DNA of 64,000 nt, taken from the NCBI RefSeq assembly GCF_046630445.1, contig NC_092340.1:362990001-363054000 (forward strand). The letters are read 5' to 3'. Positions 13,542 through 25,917 of this stretch are shown in pieces. Position numbers and translations under genes: made by a program. Under the pieces are notes generated by a model, which saw nothing but the letters and a program-made list of their open reading frames with translations, made no database searches and had not been told where the DNA came from. This DNA comes from Rutidosis leptorrhynchoides. Its lineage: Eukaryota > Streptophyta > Magnoliopsida > Asterales > Asteraceae. How positions within the stretch are numbered: the stretch's first letter is position 1; the number at the start of each line of letters is the position of its first letter.

Positions 13542-15073
13542 ATTATAACCTTGGTTTATACGTTGTATTTTCGCCTTCGTCACCGGGGAACTGTTTAAAT
13601 TCCACCACATTAACAGTAAACGTACCAGCAACTTCACTACTCTTTGGCGAAAGTCACTTCGATAAATCACTATATTTATTCATTAATACCCTATCATATA
13701 CTCATCCGCGTTCTGTAATGATAATTGCCATACCAATTACCGGGAATCAGCAATCAGTATTTTGAATCTCGCAACGTTTCCACATCAACAGGTATATGTA
13801 TCCATATAACATTTATCTCTTAGAACTATGATCTTTTATTCTGAAATTCTGAAAAGCACCCAGTCTGCAAATTAATGCTCTGAATTTTGAAAAGTTGAAT
13901 GAAGCAACAAAAATGTAAACGACCTTAACAGTCAAAAGTTTGACGATAAAGAATAGTATGTTGGCAAGCTCAGAAATGTTGAAACTGGAAAACGGATTGA
14001 GCTAACCACGAAGGAGTCTCTAAACAAATCACAAGAACTAAACTTGTACATTAAGAATCCTGATGATTCTGTTTCTGATGAAATCTTTAGCGAATACCTT
14101 GCTTCTGACTCTAAACTCTTGTGGACAAACTTTCTTCACCATCCTTCGATATTAGAAATTCCAAGATATCATCGTATCTTTCATTATAAATATCCTCCAT
14201 ATTTCTGAAGATATTTTCATAACTATTCTTATCTGAAATCATTAATCTTTTCGTGCCATCAGTGTTACATCATATAGAAACTGTTAGTTTCTGTATTCTG
14301 TAAACTTTCGAGCTTAAAATATGAATGTTATTGAAGTAATGTTGGGAACTGATGCATGAGTTAGTATAATATAATGACACTTGATCAACGTGATTATATT
14401 ACGGTAAGTCATGCTGAGTTTCTAATGAAACGTGATGATTCACAGACTCTAACATCATCATGTGCCATGTTACACAACTCTTACATTTTATCTGATATAT
14501 AAACATATCAAGAACATATTTTCTTGATAGTTCTATCTTTCCCAGATATTCTGGTAATTTGACTAATCAAGATCGTGTTATTACCATTTCTTTCTTAGAA
14601 CATTAACTATGTTCATTCCAAATTTCATATCTACAAATTCTGAACTGTTATTCGCTTGACTTAAAGTCGGGAAGAGAAAACAAAAGTATGTAACTCCAAA
14701 ATATAAAGGAAATAAAGAGGGTGGATTTATAGTAATATATCCGAAAGAGCAATCGAAACAGATTATTACATTTAATCAAAGAAGATCCTAATTTCCTTAA
14801 ATTCCGAAGAATCAAATCTTATTACTAAGATTTTCTCTAAATTCCTTGAATTTCGGAAATCAACCGTGACTACGTCACAAGTTAAATCTCTATCTAAATT
14901 TCTTTGTGACAGCTTCACTCGTACGCTTCACATAATCGAATCGTTTTATCCATATTAATCGATAGTGATAAAAATCTAATTATCAGCTCATATTCGTCAT
15001 GAAAACATTTTTATTGTTAGCCATGACGACCACACTCAAATTTCGGGACGAAATTTCTTTAACGGGTAGGTAC
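13542..15073 (+). mobile_element. LARD A interior, right part, non-coding, with degraded PPT region
   Basis: The interior resumes after the copia TSD and is colinear with LARD B 53745-54773 plus 62749-63342. No credible gene is present. The last 40 bases (CGGGACGAAATTTC then TTTAACGGGTAGGTAC) are almost the same as before the LARD B 3' LTR. They resemble the PPT-proximal region of Tekay/Del-type gypsy elements. Confidence 0.75.
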
Positions 15074-15261
15074 TGTAGTGACCCGGAAAATTTCGACTAA
15101 TTTTAAACCAAACCCTTGATACGATTTAATATTTTTGACACGATAAGCAAAGTCCATAATGTTGAGTCCCGAAAATTTTGGAACTATGTTCATATATTCA
15201 ATTACCCTTTGACCGTGCTCGATGATTCACGAACAATTATTTGTAAATAGTTACATATATA

Positions 15262-15265
<4 letters not shown>

Positions 15266-15355
<90 letters not shown>

Positions 15356-15427
15356 TATTATTGGATATAATATACAACTTAATTGTTAAAAATAAATATG
15401 AAAAAGTATGTAAGTAATAATAAAGTT

Positions 15428-15516
<89 letters not shown>
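15266..15516. repeat. Two (AT)n dinucleotide arrays
   Basis: Arrays of about 86 bp each (15266-15351 and 15431-15516) are separated by about 79 bp of A/T-rich sequence, inside the LARD A 3' LTR. Tyr-Ile repeat reading frames here are artefacts. Confidence 0.95.
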
Positions 15517-15520
<4 letters not shown>

Positions 15521-17327
15521 ATATTGAATATACATATTTGGTTTCGAATTCATTTAGTAAACAATGGTAACACTCGTTTGTCATTCGTTAGATATTAAAC
15601 AAATTTAACCCGAGCTTCATATGCCGAGCTCGTATAAGCTCGCGAGCCTAAATGAGCTTCTATATATATTGTAATTTATTATATTATTTTATTAGTAGTT
15701 ACTCCTACTTTAAAAACCAAGAACTTTCAAAAGAGAAATCACATAACCAAACATCTAAATTTAATTTGAATGAATCTGCACCTACTTCTTCATATACGTA
15801 CTTCATACTTATAGCTTTACTTACAAAGTTATGTATTTATATTTTTGTTACTATAGCTAGTATCTTAAGTTTGATATAGTACATATCTTTTGTCTCGAGC
15901 TTATTCATATGAACTTCAATACATCGAATATTATTTCCTTGAAGGATTACGATAATTCAATTTCAAATTCTATCCACCGTATCTTATTTTTAAATAAGTA
16001 ATCTTCTTTAGCATTATCAAGGTCCCTACCATCTATCTATTCCTACTTTTTGTTTTGTTTGTGAACCTCACCCATCAGTTTATCATGGATATAAATCAAG
16101 AAAAGTAAGTGTCGATTGTTTTTATTTATTTATATATATTGCACATGAAAATTAGATACATGTATAACATCTTCCTCCCACTTGTATCACAATTGGACAT
16201 ATCAACTTACTAAACATTGAATTATATATGTTTACTGTTAGGAACTTTACAGAATTATATATGCCTTTTGTCTAGGCTTTGTTTACTATCAATTTACAAA
16301 TCCACACCATCATGAATCACTTCCCTTTTACCCCATCAATCACATACGGCTCACACCTCCATGAATCACCCATTAACCGGTCACTTGACACTACGAGCCA
16401 CCTTCGAACACCTTCATCTAAACCATCACCGTTACTTTTTTCTTTCTTTCTCTCTCTCTCTCTCTCCCCCTCTATAACTTGTTTTCATTTATGTTCCATG
16501 CTTCTGACAATCAAGAAGCTGCAAATAGCAGCTATACTTGCTGTTGTTGTGCACGTGAACCACCCTACAACCATCAAGAACCACCGTCACCCTTGATTAA
16601 ACCACCACCTAAATTACCGTAAAACATTCCTTGTTGATCCGTTATTCGAACCCAGCTGGTTTGTCTTCCTGTTTATCGTTTCTGTTTATGTTGAAGACCA
16701 CTGGACAACCAACACAATCACCATTATGCTACTGTACATCTAATCTGTTCAAATTACTGCTACTGTTACGCTCCTGCTGCTGCTATGTGTGCTTCCATTT
16801 TTCTGTTTCTGTGGTAATATTAAAGAAGACGATGCTACAGTAAAAGGGTTAAAACAATATGAGATATGTGTATACTAATTTCGGTTTTCTCCTGTTTACT
16901 ATAAACGATGATGATGAAACCCGGAAACAACGATCTTATGTGATGATAATGATCGAAATATGATGAATGGGATCGAAAATTATAAAGACGATGTTGATGG
17001 ACGACGGATGTTGATGATGATTACAGTTGTAAAAGTTTATTATGTGCTTAAAGGCATACACCGACACCCATTGAAAAATTAACCCTACACAAATTAAAAT
17101 TAAAACATGATGTTAGAATTTTGGTTTTGGATCGGTTACTTTAGGAAGTACCACTTGGGCCACCAAAATTGTTTTATTTCCTGGGCCGTAAAATGTTGTT
17201 GTGCCGTAAATTTTTCTTGGGCCGAGATTTGTTTCGGGTGAACTAGATGCAACGAAGAGGAAAAAGGAAAGGAACCAGTTAATTCGAGTTATAATAAATA
17301 CAGATGGGTTTAAATCTAAAAAACAGA

Positions 17328-17392
17328 AGTGGTGTAATGGTTAAGGGGTGTGTTGGTATGCGAGAGGTCCTGGGTTCGAGCCCCGCCATGGG
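17328..17392 (+). other. tRNA-like module inside LARD A 3' LTR
   Basis: This is the same A-box and perfect B-box module as at 1225-1289, almost unchanged between the two LTRs although nearby microsatellites differ. It is not called as a tRNA because the acceptor stem is not complementary. Confidence 0.6.
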
Positions 17393-17446
17393 CAATTCTT
17401 TTTAGAGGAGATTTTTAAGGGTATACACATTTATTTATTTTTATTA

Positions 17447-17541
<95 letters not shown>

Positions 17542-17807
17542 TATTATTTATTATATTGGTATTATGATATTAGGATTATGATTTAAATATTGAAGTGTTA
17601 GGAATTTATTATTGACCATATTAAAGTAAATATAACATAGGTGTGATTAAATTTATTGTACGAAATAAATAAAGGTATAATAAAAGATAATTTTTTTTGA
17701 AAACGAATATTATATTAAAAATGATTAAAAATAATAATTAAAGTTATAAGTGATAAAGATAAAAGTATAAATATATGTATATAATTCATTTATCATTATT
17801 ATTATTA

Positions 17808-17885
<78 letters not shown>

Positions 17886-18223
17886 GTCCGATTATTACTA
17901 TTATCAATATAATTATCATTATTGGAATTATTATTAATATTATCATTCTTCTTATTATTAATATTAGTATTAGTATCATTTTTGAATTATTAGTATTATT
18001 ATTAACAAAGGTAGTACTAATAAAATTATCATTTGTAATAATATTTTATAATTATTATCACTATTAAGTATGAAGTATTATTACCAAAAAGATTATTTTC
18101 ATTATCATTATTAGTAAATTTTTCATTTAAGAAACTACAAGTATTATTATTAGAATTTAAAATTATAGGATCTATTATTCAAACTATCACTAATATTAAA
18201 ATCATTAATAATAAAATTTATAC

Positions 18224-18257
<34 letters not shown>

Positions 18258-19537
18258 TTTACTAAAGTTATCATAAAATTATTATAACTACTGATGTAAT
18301 AAACAAATGATATATATATAAAGATATAATTCAAATACATAACTTAATCATATAAAATTCTTATGTATTTTAAATATACAAAATAAGTATATTTAATAAT
18401 AAAGTATATACATAGGTTATTAATACAAAAGTTATATCATTAACAATAAAATATATGCTTGTTCGATTACGAATATATGTGTTAATAAATATACAAATGA
18501 TATAGGTTCGTGAATCCGAGGCCAACCTTACACTTGTTCAATGATGTTATATGTATTTTTACTACAAAATACAATAGGTGAGTTTCATTTGCTTTTTTTA
18601 CCCTTTATATTTTTGGGCTGAGAATACATGCGCTGCTTTTATAACTGTTTTACGAAATAGACAGGAGTAAATGAAACTACATTCTATGGTTGGATTATTA
18701 AACCGAATATGCCTCTTTTTAGTCTGGTAATCTAAGAATTAGGGAACAGACACCCTAATTGACGCGAATCCTAAAGATAGATCTATTGGGCCTAACGAAC
18801 CCCATCTAAAGTACCGGATGCTTTAGTACTTCGAAATTTATATCATGTCCGAAGGAGGATCCCAGAATGATAGGGGATATTCTTATATGCATCTAGTTAA
18901 TGTCGGTTACCAGGTGTTCAATCCATATGAATGATATTTTTGTCTCTATGTATGGGACGTATGTTTATGAGAAATGAAAATATGAAATCTTGTGGTCTAT
19001 TAAAATTATGAAATTATTATTTATGATAAACTAATGAACTCACCAACCTTTTGGTTGATACTTGAAAGCATGTTTATTCTCAGGTACGAAAGAAATCTTC
19101 CGCTGCGCATTTGCTCATTTTAAAGATATTATTTGAAGTCATTCATGACATATTTCAAAAGACGTTGCATTCGAGTCATTGAGTTCATCAAGATTATTAT
19201 TAAGTCGTTGATAGTTTGATATTTTATGAAATGGGATGCATGCCTGTCAACTTTCGATGTAATGAAAGTTTGTCTTTTAAAAACGAATGCAATGTTTGTA
19301 AAATGTATCATATAGAGGTCAAGTACCTCGCGATGTAATCAACTATTGTGAATCATTTATAATCGATATGGACTTCGTTCAGATGGATTAGGACGGGTCA
19401 TCACATAAACCACACCGTTATTATAATTGTTTATACCGCCGTATCAAAATCACTGATGTATAAAGTGTGAGAATAAAAAAGTGATTCGAGTGAAGTGTGA
19501 TTTTAATTTCAAATTCGGTATTGCTTGAGGACAAGCA

Positions 19538-19558
19538 ACGCTCAAGTGTGGGGATATT
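19538..19558 (+). other. Polypurine tract of the Athila/Tat-type element
   Basis: CAAGTGTGGGGATATT ends directly at the LTR start TGATAGTGCTC. It is the counterpart of the minus-strand PPT at 56641-56660. Confidence 0.8.
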
Positions 19559-21496
19559 TGATAGTGCTCTAAATGAACATATATTTAGTATCAATATCCT
19601 TCCAATATGTAAAGCTTTTAGTTGCAATTGTTCTATTTTTATGTAATATTCGTTTAAATAAATAAGTGCGAAGACAAAAGAAGAAAACGACGATTTGAAG
19701 ACGCAAATGACCAAAAAGCTCAAATGTACAAGATATAATTCAAGTGGTTCAATTTATTGATTAGAATCGTCTCAAAATTACAAGATACGAGCCGCAAAAC
19801 GCAAAGTACAAGATATTAAATTATACGAAAGGACGTTCGAAAAACCGGAATCGGGACCTGAGCCAACTATCAACGCGCGACGCAACGGAGCTAAAATTAC
19901 AAGTCAACTATGCACAAGAATATAATAAAATATTTAAATAATTATATAAATTATTTATATATTATATATTATATTAAATAACGTCGACAAACTAGCAAAC
20001 AAAAAATATGTGAGCTGGATCTGACGGCCATGCGATCGCATGGGAAATAGGCATAAAACTCATGCGAGTGCATGAGCCCATGCGAGTGCATGAGATTTGT
20101 ACTAAAATCTCATGCGACCGCATGAGTTACTGTAGCAGGCCACATTCTATAAATTCAGCAATTTTCGGACGAGTTATATACCTTTTTCAATATCTCTTTC
20201 TCTCTATGTAATATATATTTATAATTATAATTTTAATTATAATTAAGATTAATAATAAATTATGGTTTAGTTGGGTTAATGTAAGAAATGTTTTACGGGT
20301 TTTAAAGTCGGAACTCTGTCCGTGTAACGCTACGCGATTAAATACCACTGTAAGCTATGTTCTTCCTTTTTAAATTAATGTCTCGTAACTAAGTTATTAT
20401 TATGCTTATTTAAGCCGAAGTAATCAAGATGTTAGACTAAATATTATGACGGGGTTATTAGATTTTGTACCATAATTAAGGTTTGGACAAAAGACCGACA
20501 CTTGTGGAAATTGGACTATTGACTATTAATAGATAGGGAGTATTGTCTAATCGAGCGACAACTTATTGGAACCTGTCGAACCTATCTTCAAATTAGTTAA
20601 TCTAATAATTATTAAAATGATTATGTATGTTCTATTTAGTGATTTTTATACGACATCTTTTACGATCATTTAATTAATTATTCGGGTTGGGTAATTGGTT
20701 ATTCATTCTGATCAAGTGGATAAATTAATATTCATATCTCATTAAAACAGGGGTGGATTACATATAAGGATAATTGGTGTAATTGTTAACAAAGTATTAA
20801 AACCTTGGATTACACGCAGTCGATAACCTGGTGTAATTATTAACAAAGTATTAAAACCTTGTTACAGTTCGAATCCCTAATTAGTTGGAATATTTGACTT
20901 CGAAAATAAGGTTAATTTGACGAGCATTTTATAATTATGACCGATGGACTATTATGGACAAAAACCAGATAGGTATCAAATAAACCAGGACAAAGGACAA
21001 TTAACCCGTGTAACAATTAATTAAAATCAAAATGTCAAACATCATGATTACGGAAGTTTAAATAAGCATAATATTTTTATTTCATATTTCATCGTACCTT
21101 TATTTACTGTCATTTTAATTACTGCAATTTACTTTATCGCAATTTAAATTCTGTCATTTATATTATCGTCATTTATCTTTACGCTTTATTTAAAATCGAC
21201 AAACCGGTCATTAAACGGTAAAAAAATCCCCTTTTATAATAATATTACTATATATAATTATATATATTTTATATAAATATAGTTGTTAAAAATATAGCGT
21301 TAAACTCAGCTAGCTCCCTGTTGAACGAACCGGACTTACTAAAAACTACACTACTCTACGATTAAGTACACTGCCTATAAGTGTTGTAGCAAGGTTTAGG
21401 TATATTCTATAAATAAATAAATAAAACTTGTATCATATTTCATCGTATTTCATATTAAAAAATATAACTATTTCGTACCCCTCTGCTTTAACATCA
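19559..21496 (+). repeat. Athila/Tat-type 3' LTR (1938 bp)
   Basis: The repeat begins TGATAGTGCTCTAAATG and ends TTTAACATCA. It is related but not identical to the LTRs of the gag-only element at 54774-62748, which on the minus strand start TGATAAGGC and end ACGACATCA. Four imperfect or perfect palindromes of 16-18 bp (20028-20126) lie just upstream of the TATA box at 20148. A roughly 65-bp direct duplication (about 20778-20870) is conserved in the other family too. Confidence 0.85.
20028..20154 (+). promoter_or_regulatory. Palindrome array plus TATA box in Athila/Tat-type LTR
   Basis: There are four palindromic units built on CATGCG...GCATG: CCATGCGATCGCATGG (20028-20043, perfect), then 20059-20076, 20077-20094 and 20109-20126. 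TATAAAT follows at 20148-20154, about 22 bp after the last unit. Position and spacing suggest protein-binding sites in U3 or a hairpin-forming block. Function is inferred from arrangement only. Confidence 0.6.
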
Positions 21497-22135
21497 CTGA
21501 GTTTGCCCACTCATAATGAGGTTATTAAGAGTTGGTTGTCCAATGATTTTTTTTAATGTACTTTAATGCAATCTGCTAATTATGCTTATTTGTTTTAAGC
21601 GTGTTCTGTATTGCAGCTGAAATTGACATGTTTCCATGTAGACGTCATTCAACTGTATAGCAACTGAATTTGACAGTTGCAGTAGGAGAACCTAACACAA
21701 AAAAGATCTCTAGTTAACAATTTCTCGTTCAAGGTATCTTAAATATCCTTTCTAAGTACAAAGCATTACATAACTAAACATGTGAAATTATTTTATAATG
21801 TTGTTGACAGAGAGAGAGGGAGGCAAGACTGGCAGAGGGATGGCAAAGAACCAACTATAACTACCTTATATTAGTTTAGTGTTTTATTAGTGTTTTTTAG
21901 CTTAGAATTCATCCATTGTAAATTACATTTATGACTTTTTTTATAAATACTTTAAAGATTTATATATATTTATATATATAGTTTGGTTTTGTAGTAAATT
22001 AAATTTGGTATATTTGATGCATTTTGTGTTTGGCGGGAGTTATTTGAAATATTTGAGATTTTAATTTATTTGGCGCTAGAAATTATTTGGCGGTATTTGG
22101 CAGGTATTATTTAAAATATTTGAGTTTAACCATGG
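21497..22135. other. Unassigned A/T-rich intergenic stretch
   Basis: I recognise no gene, RNA or element. It contains GGCGGGAGTTATTTG/GGCGCTAGAAATTATTTG/GGCGGTATTTGG-like repeats at 22030-22105 and a string of T-rich segments. No ORF of credible coding quality is present. Confidence 0.5.
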
Positions 22136-22139
22136 TTAA

Positions 22140-22410
22140 CATTTACCAGAACACGTCTAATTGCAACTAACGGAACACCTTTAATTGCAACTAACGTAAC
22201 ACGTCTAATTGCATCTAATGGAACACGTCTAATTGTAAATAACTGAACACGTCTAAAAGACATAACGGAACAGTCTAATCTAAAGATTTGACAACACGTC
22301 TACTTGAGAGTTTTTAGAGAGGTTCCTTGAACCGCACTATATGTCACCACTCAATTGAAGCCGTCACATGTAGACGTTTTGTTCAACACGTCTAAAATGA
22401 TTTTCCATAT
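22140..22410. repeat. Minisatellite of an AACACGTCTAATTG unit
   Basis: About seven degenerate copies of a roughly 28-bp unit containing GGAACACGTCTAATTGCAAC run from 22148 to about 22265. Further ACACGTCTA copies lie at about 22292 and 22386, and one inverted TAGACGT copy at about 22370. Short motifs repeated in both orientations near an element end can be the subterminal repeats of a CACTA DNA transposon, but I see no CACTA terminus. I leave it as a minisatellite. Confidence 0.7.
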
Positions 22411-22735
22411 ATATATATATAAACACACACACACATAAACACATATTTTAAGGCTAAAAAACCTTCATTGAATGGTTTATACAAATAATCGCTATTATAA
22501 TTTATACAATACAAGAATATAACATTAAACTATGCCTAGTTTGATCATTTGGCCGACTTTTGAGCGATTTTAACGGAACTTTTGACTTTTGACCGGCGTT
22601 GACCCGACCTTTCTCGCAATTGACCCGACTTTTGATCGTTGACCGACTTATTAGAAGACGAGACGTCATCGAGACGGGCTAGTCACCAAAATTCCGCAAC
22701 AAGCGTCACAACAAGCGTCGCAACAAGCGTCGTTT

Positions 22736-22741
<6 letters not shown>

Positions 22742-22821
<80 letters not shown>
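22742..22821. repeat. (AT)n microsatellite at possible Helitron 5' border
   Basis: About 40 AT units are followed by TATTAAAACAAACC. The TATATATTAAAA-like start is reminiscent of plant Helitron 5' ends, but the expected TC terminus is not seen. Confidence 0.9.
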
Positions 22822-22826
<5 letters not shown>

Positions 22827-23988
22827 CAAACCAAAAAAATGAGTCATCACTTTGACAGAAATTAAATCATAGCCTTCCATGCATTGGTAATCACTAGATC
22901 GTAACCATTAAAAATGCCACCTCATCTTTATGAGGTCATAATGTTATTTTTTGAACTAAACTGACTGAAATGCCCCTAAGATTACAAAAACACACGTTGA
23001 AGATTAACAAAATTAGGGGTTTCAGTATTGAAAGGCAGTTATCAAAATCAGGATTCATCGAACAGTTTTTCTAAAATCCTCTCATCTTCTCAAATCAATA
23101 TAAACGATTAAATTTCATATCATCTATCATTGATTTAAGATCGATTTTGGTTATGCAATATTCATGCGCGTTAATCTGTTTCTCGATTTCGCCCAATATT
23201 CATAAACCTTAAACACACTCCATAGCAAATTTGTGATTTAATCTCGTGAAACCAACATCTATAACTACGAATGAAGAACATGGATAAAGCTTTTCGCATA
23301 AAGTATTCAATTTTGTTCCATCACACACAAATTAATTCAAATTGTGATGGAATCTCGTGACACCTATTTCTCTCTCCTTTTTAGCATATTCTTAATTACT
23401 TATTAAATAAATAGGGATTGTGTTCATTAAAAGTGTCGAATTGTTCAATTTGTGTATTATTGGATGTTTTAGGTTTTAATTAAAAGTGTCGAATTGTTCA
23501 ATTTGTGTAATATTGGATGTTTTAGGTTTTGATTACTATATTTATTTTACGTATATATTCATGGTGGTGGACACTGATAGTTGCTATTGAGCTTTGTCAT
23601 TGTGTCTGAATTTGTTGTATTGTTATACTGACAACTTGATTGTTTTTAATGTTAGATTCCTTACGTTATAAATTTGTGTTAACATTAACAGCGTAATTAT
23701 TTAAATCAGTTGCCACATTAAGCAGTTTATGAGAGCACCGAATGGGTGAATAAGTACATTTCAAATGAACCTGTTCTCCACTCCAAGTATTCAAATCAGT
23801 TTATGGAAGTGCAACGTTGTAAGCTTTATATTCTATTTGGATCTGGGTTTCAATGGGACCACCATCGTAACATTTTTGTTTCAAAATTTATAGACATAAT
23901 TGATTACGAAAGGTATAAATTTAGATCAGGTTGTAGTGCTAATCTGTTTCTGGTTTTTTTGTAGGTTTTTTTTCGTTCGAGGTTTATA
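22822..23988. other. Possible Helitron interior, no recognisable gene
   Basis: I find no gene that I recognise. A short reading frame at about 23746-23964 (72 codons, Trp/His/Tyr-containing) could be an exon-like captured fragment but has no family I can name. The stretch includes a tandem duplication (about 23424-23530). If the Helitron reading is right, this is the left part of a non-autonomous Helitron whose 3' end is at 41640. Confidence 0.35.
23424..23530. repeat. 54-bp tandem duplication
   Basis: Two adjacent copies begin with TTAAAAGTGTCGAATTGTTC and end with GATGTTTTAGGTTTT. They differ at one or two positions, so the duplication is recent. Confidence 0.9.
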
Positions 23989-24691
23989 CAACAACAACAA
24001 CAACAATACCCAATTCCACTAGAGTGGAGTATGGGGGAGGTTAGATGTAGACAGTCCTTTCCTCTACCCTAAAGTAAAAGGGAAGTCATTCCTCTACCCA
24101 CGGATACCTATCGATCCCCAGGTAGAGGAAGTCGTCCCTCCCTATTCTGTAGAGCAGAGAGGCTGCTTCCTAGGGACCTCCGACCATAAAGAACCATGAA
24201 TTCCAATATGTGCAGTAAAAGTATACAAGTAAAGTAGATAAAAAAGAAACTTTACCATGAATAAAGTATATATCAATACGATATGTATAGGTAAATAAAG
24301 CATGTAACAAAATAATGTAAATATAACATATAATTAAAATATGTGCGTGTCAAATATGCAAGTATAACCAGTCATGTAAGTACAATAAGTATACGAAAAC
24401 ATGTTGGTAAGAAGCATGTAGGTATACTATGCAGTATAAAATAGATGGTATACAATGTAAACATAGACAAATAAGCATACAATGATAGCATAAAAGCATG
24501 TGATATGTAAGTATGTATAAATTAATTGCTATATAATGTAATACAAACATGTAACCATATAGTGCAATAAATCCTCTGAAAATGCTACAATAAGTATAGA
24601 TATATAATATAACCGTAAAACAGGTACAGCCAATACGATAAGGCACACAAGCAAGTAGGCAGGAAATATAATATAAATATATAAATAAGTA
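23989..24691 (-). mobile_element. 703-bp retroposed unit with Au-SINE-like 3' end, TSD 13 bp
   Basis: A perfect 13-bp direct repeat (ttcgaggtttata) flanks the unit at 23976-23988 and 24692-24704. That length is typical of LINE-machinery retroposition. On the minus strand the unit ends in a TTG-repeat tail (complement CAACAACAACAACAA, 23989-24003). The tail is preceded by about 190 bp resembling the plant Au SINE 3' body: CTCTCTGC, a GGTAGAGGAA-type block, TAACCTCCCCCATACTCCAC and GGGTATTG. The remaining about 500 bp (24190-24691) is A/T-rich, rich in ATGTA/CATGT words, and is not a known SINE head. Au SINEs are about 180 bp, so this is a composite or an elongated relative. Confidence 0.75.
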
Positions 24692-24704
24692 TTCGAGGTT
24701 TATA

Positions 24705-25917
24705 ATGTTGCTTATTACAATTGTGTTTAGTACTGATATTCGAGTGTTAGATGGATCATATTTGTGTAGCTTATTCGAGTGTTAGATGGATCATATTTGT
24801 GTAGCTGTATATATTTGTATAAAGGTATTGATTTTGGATTTTTCTATAAGTAGGACATGAGTTTAAAATTTGATATATAGTTTGGTTTTAATCTGCTAAT
24901 GTGATAATGTGGTTTAACAGTTGTTGCTAAAGTGATTCTGTAGAAGTACTTATGTAGAGTGTTGGCCTTTGAGCTCCTGACGTTGATATGGAAATCATTA
25001 AAGTTCCAACCTGCTAAGAATGTAACCCAAAGAAGATGGGTTTCTTCCCTCACCGAGCTCCGACTTAAGTGTAAGTTGTATTTTGTTACTATGAGTAAGC
25101 AGGTCATAACAATAGATATAAACTCTTTAAACACAAGAAAGCAACTTACAACTTATGTATGTCTGACTAATATTAGTAGAATTTTAAGATTCCGGAACAC
25201 AAACCACACCATATAAGTCCACTTATATATATGAATACATTTATCCTCTCTTTATTTGTTGTAGGGGCTTATTTGAGTGACCATCTGTAAAGGGTTACAA
25301 CCAACCACTATTTTGTCATCAAAAAACACGTAACACAACCTCATGTGTCCCATACTAAAGCAAGTAAGCAACTACTTCGAGCCCATGAAAACAGTGGTCT
25401 CCATTATGCGAGATGAATCAAAACACATGTATAAATGCACATGGAAATAACTACACATGTACTTATATTCTTCATCTAACTTCAGACCCAAAGTTGATGT
25501 TCATTTTTTTTAGTAAATTGAATTTACATTAACCCTGTTATATGTAGCATGCAGGGATCTACTCCAATTTTACAATCCAGTTTTAAAGTTCATCATTATT
25601 AAGAGTGTTCATTTTAACATACTTGCAGGATACTTCTCTTCGTATTATTGCATTTGCAGGTATCTGATATTTTCTCACCCAATATGGGGTTGTAAAATTA
25701 ATTTGATATTTTCTCACCCAATGTGGGGTTGTAAAATTAATTTTCTTGGCCCATGTATGAAGGATTGATATTTGGGTCATCAATAAAAGATTATTGAGAT
25801 CTTATAAAATGTCAAATATGACTCTTGGACTTACTTTGCCGGCTTTTCAATTGAAAATGTTAAAAACGAATCACTGGATTATAAAAGATACTCAACAAAC
25901 TTCTAAATTATATGGAG
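24705..25917. other. Intergenic or Helitron interior, no recognisable gene
   Basis: There is no credible gene. It holds a 40-bp tandem duplication with core ATTCGAGTGTTAGATGG (about 24735-24806) and a second pair with core TTTTCTCACCCAAT (about 25665-25745). A conserved-looking stretch around 24960-25075 reads as an open frame on both strands and ends in AAGTGTAAGT, like a splice donor. I cannot name a family for it. The last bases tggag (25913-25917) are the left TSD of the sirevirus. Confidence 0.4.
25665..25745. repeat. 40-bp tandem duplication
   Basis: Two adjacent copies contain TGATATTTTCTCACCCAAT followed by TGGGGTTGTAAAATTAAT. They differ by one base, which implies a recent duplication. 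Confidence 0.9.

Larger units (their letters stand above)
15074..19405 (+). repeat. LARD A 3' LTR, complete
   Basis: The 4332-bp LTR starts TGTAGTGACCC and ends GGGTCATCACA. Positions 16098-19405 match the window's first 3230 bases. It includes two long (AT)n tracts (15266-15351, 15431-15516), the tRNA-like module (17328-17392), (ATT)n tracts and the conserved 3' block. The first kilobase has no counterpart in the window because the 5' LTR is cut. Confidence 0.92.
19406..21496 (+). mobile_element. 3' end of an Athila/Tat-type LTR element (interior tail, PPT, 3' LTR)
   Basis: LARD A ends at 19405 inside the interior tail of this element. The tail contains TTGAGGACAAGCAACGC followed by AAGTGTGGGGATATT, the characteristic PPT-proximal signature of Athila/Tat Ty3/gypsy elements. 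The same pair is found in reverse at 56641-56685. The LTR follows at 19559. The rest of the element lies left of the window. The right flank begins ctgag; no partner TSD is visible. Confidence 0.85.

Noticed and set aside
15351..15584. Tyr-Ile repeat frames across (AT)n arrays (also 22639-22824, 45346-45549, 46067-46252)
   Set aside because: Dinucleotide repeats have no stops in this phase; not genes.
22140..22410. CACTA transposon end
   Set aside because: Subterminal-like motif cluster, but no CACTA/TAGTG terminus or 3-bp TSD found nearby.
23746..23964. Host gene fragment
   Set aside because: 72 codons, no recognisable motif or splice context; could be a captured exon but cannot be supported.
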